Source of the DNA: CAVQNQ01 sp963714205
GTDB taxonomy: Bacteria; Acidobacteriota; Terriglobia; Bryobacterales; Bryobacteraceae
Assembly: GCA_963714205.1 (NCBI GenBank)
Contig: CAVQNQ010000002.1
Coordinates: 1,054,001-1,118,000 of the forward strand
Reading direction: 5' to 3'
DNA: 64,000 nt
The notes under the pieces were generated by a model, which searched no databases, was not told the DNA's origin, and saw only the letters and a program-made list of their open reading frames with translations. The position numbers and the translations under genes are program-made. This document shows positions 62,436 to 64,000 of the stretch, in pieces. Numbering within the stretch: position 1 is the stretch's first letter; each line of letters begins with the position of its first letter.

Positions 62436-63929
62436 ATGGGAGAAATGCCCCGGAAACTGCCGCGCGCGGCGTGGCTAGCGGCGCTCGTGGCCGGCGCCCT
62501 GTACATCTATCGTCTCGGCGCGGCGGGGCTGGTGGGCCCGGACGAGCCGCGGTACGCCTCCATCGGCCGCGAGATGGCGCGCGCCGGCGATTGGATCACA
62601 CCGCGCCTGTGGGGCCAACCGTGGTTTGAGAAGCCCGCGCTGCTGTACTGGATGGAGGCGGTGGCGTTCCGCTTGGGCCTGGGTCCGGAGCTGGCACCGC
62701 GCCTGCCGGTGGCCATTCTGGCCGCGGCGTTCCTGGCGTTCTTCTGGTGGATTCTCCAGCGCGAATTCGGAAGCCGCCCGGCCGCCATGGCTACCTTGAT
62801 CCTGGGCACCTCGGGCGCCTGGATGGCGGCCAGCCAGCTCGCAGTGACGGATCTGCCTCTGGCGGCCACGTTTTCCGCGGCCATGCTGCTGGCGCTCCCC
62901 TGGATTGCCCGCCGCGAGACCGCCTTTCTGCCCCTGGCCGCGGCCTTGATGGGCTTGGCCGTGCTGGCCAAAGGGCTGGTCCCCGTGGCGCTGGCGTTTC
63001 CCTTGTTCTGGCGAAAGGCCGCCTGGCGCGACTTCTTGCGGCCGCGGGTGGCCCTGCCATTCCTGGCGGTTTCCCTGCCCTGGTATACGCTTTGCTGGCT
63101 GCGCAACGGGCGCGAGTTCCTGGTCGGCTTCTTCTGGCGGCAACACTTCGAGCGGATGGTCTCGGGCGCGCTGCTGCACGTTCAGCCCTGGTGGTTTTAC
63201 CTGCCGGTGCTGCTGGCTTCCCTGCTTCCCTGGACGCCTCTCTTGGCCCTGCTCGGGCGGCCGGCCGCCTATCGCGACCCGCGGCGCCTCTTCCTGCTGG
63301 CCTGGCTGCTCTTCGGGTTGGCGTTCTTCTCCATCGCGCCCAACAAGCTGCCGGGTTACCTGCTGCCGCTCGTACCGGCTGCCGCGGCGCTGATGGGGCT
63401 GGCGCTGGAGGAGGCGGCGAGGGCGCGCGCCTGGCTCGCGCTCTCGGCCGTGTTGCTGGTGGTCTTCCCCATGGCTGCCCCGATCCTTCCCGCGGCCGTC
63501 GCGGAGGGCCTGTCGCGCGCGCCGCGCCCGGTATTCCAAGGGAGCTGGCTCCTCCCGGCGGGCCTGGCCGCGATTGTCTGGCTGCTCGAGGCGCATTCGC
63601 GCCGTCTGGCGGCCGTGATGGCGATCGCCGCCGGTGCAGCCGCGGGAACCATCTTTCTCAAGCACTCCGCCATGCCGGCACTGGACCGGGAGGCCTCGGC
63701 GCGTTCGCTCTGGCGCGAAGTGGACGGCCGGGCCGCCCGCACGTGCATCGAGCCGATCCATCGCAACTGGCGCTACGGTTTGAACTATTATTCGGTAGTC
63801 CCGCTGCCGGATTGCTCCGCCGATCCCCGCCCGTGGCACGTCCGCCAGGCGCCCGGCCAGCGCCCGTCGGTGGCACCGGCGGTTGACCCCATCTCGCTCC
63901 GCGTTGTACCCTCACGTTTCCGGAAGTGA
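62436..63929 (+). CDS. Family-39-type (ArnT-like) membrane glycosyltransferase
   Basis: A 497-residue integral membrane protein. The first loop after the N-terminal membrane segment has the acidic catalytic pattern GPDEPRYASIGREMARAGDW and QPWFEKPALLYW typical of ArnT/GT39-like transferases using lipid-linked sugars. About ten more hydrophobic segments follow. ATG 62445 is an alternative start. Acceptor and sugar are unknown. Confidence 0.88.
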   Translation: MGEMPRKLPRAAWLAALVAGALYIYRLGAAGLVGPDEPRYASIGREMARAGDWITPRLWGQPWFEKPALLYWMEAVAFRLGLGPELAPRLPVAILAAAFLAFFWWILQREFGSRPAAMATLILGTSGAWMAASQLAVTDLPLAATFSAAMLLALPWIARRETAFLPLAAALMGLAVLAKGLVPVALAFPLFWRKAAWRDFLRPRVALPFLAVSLPWYTLCWLRNGREFLVGFFWRQHFERMVSGALLHVQPWWFYLPVLLASLLPWTPLLALLGRPAAYRDPRRLFLLAWLLFGLAFFSIAPNKLPGYLLPLVPAAAALMGLALEEAARARAWLALSAVLLVVFPMAAPILPAAVAEGLSRAPRPVFQGSWLLPAGLAAIVWLLEAHSRRLAAVMAIAAGAAAGTIFLKHSAMPALDREASARSLWREVDGRAARTCIEPIHRNWRYGLNYYSVVPLPDCSADPRPWHVRQAPGQRPSVAPAVDPISLRVVPSRFRK

Positions 63930-63933
63930 TCCG

Positions 63934-64000
63934 ATGATCCTGCCACATACTCAAACCGCCGTTCTGTTGCTGATGCTTTTGGGCTTCCTCTGCTGGGGAT
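63934..64000 (+). CDS. Membrane transporter, start only (possible DMT-type permease)
   Basis: Twenty-two codons before the window ends: after MILPHTQTA comes one hydrophobic segment (VLLLMLLGFLCWG). The FLCWG ending is like the first helix of DMT-type permeases, but this is too short to be sure. It begins 4 bp after the glycosyltransferase stop. Confidence 0.4.
   Translation, partial: MILPHTQTAVLLLMLLGFLCWG

Overview
The window looks like a chromosomal piece of a GC-rich Acidobacteriota-type bacterium, probably of the Solibacter/Bryobacter kind. This is inferred from the gene families only: a VWFA-related protein of the acidobacterial type, sulfatase-TPR proteins, tandem AP-superfamily phosphodiesterases, Tat-type MRRREFF and SRRTFLG leaders, and c-type cytochrome plus PQQ dehydrogenase pairs. 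There is no rRNA, tRNA, CRISPR array or recognisable transposase.

Region 1 (1-20.1 kb) holds envelope, secreted and housekeeping genes: the end of an ABC-2 permease, a sulfatase-TPR protein divergent from two AP-superfamily hydrolases, a sulfotransferase-like protein, a Sel1-repeat protein, a VWFA protein, a SYLF protein, a CmoB-like methyltransferase, dprA, topA, a bacteriohemerythrin, a methyltransferase and a cyclophilin lipoprotein. It ends at a clear intrinsic terminator near 20.1 kb.

Region 2 (20.3-40.4 kb) is a dense block of signalling genes. In order it has a receiver-ParA fusion, a PAS histidine kinase with its small receiver, a receiver fused to a kinase-like protein whose phospho-acceptor His is replaced by Arg, a gvpN with an N-terminal zinc ribbon, a 1849-residue kinase with 13 PAS domains (seven of them recent tandem copies), a second small receiver, two NarL-type kinases, a LuxR-type regulator, several poorly known proteins and an NtrC-type sigma-54 activator.

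Region 3 (40.4-53.4 kb) is a gas-vesicle locus: gvpH (Hsp20), a CDC48-type AAA ATPase, two gvpF/L genes, an embedded kinase/receiver pair, gvpA, two paralogous small basic proteins, a second gvpN, a third small basic protein, a third gvpF/L, gvpG, a tandem ArsA/Get3-like ATPase with a CxxC motif in each half, a gvpM/S-like gene, gvpK and a gvpJ-like gene. Overlapping or nearly overlapping genes and a gvpN placed inside the kinase operon suggest that regions 2 and 3 form one regulated buoyancy system. That link is inference. The chaperone/ATPase set and the three small basic proteins are the best candidates for undescribed parts.

Region 4 (53.5-64 kb) returns to metabolism: a CHASE3-like sensor without output domain, a DUF4331-like gene remnant, fumC, a Tat-exported beta-propeller and amidohydrolase pair, a TPR protein, a PQQ-dehydrogenase gene broken by two frameshifts with its cytochrome c partner, a family-39-type glycosyltransferase and the start of a membrane transporter. 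Several genes in the window are broken by single-base shifts in or near short G/C runs (about 4.5, 11.0, 59.1, 60.5, 60.9 and possibly 37.07 kb). These may be assembly errors rather than biology.
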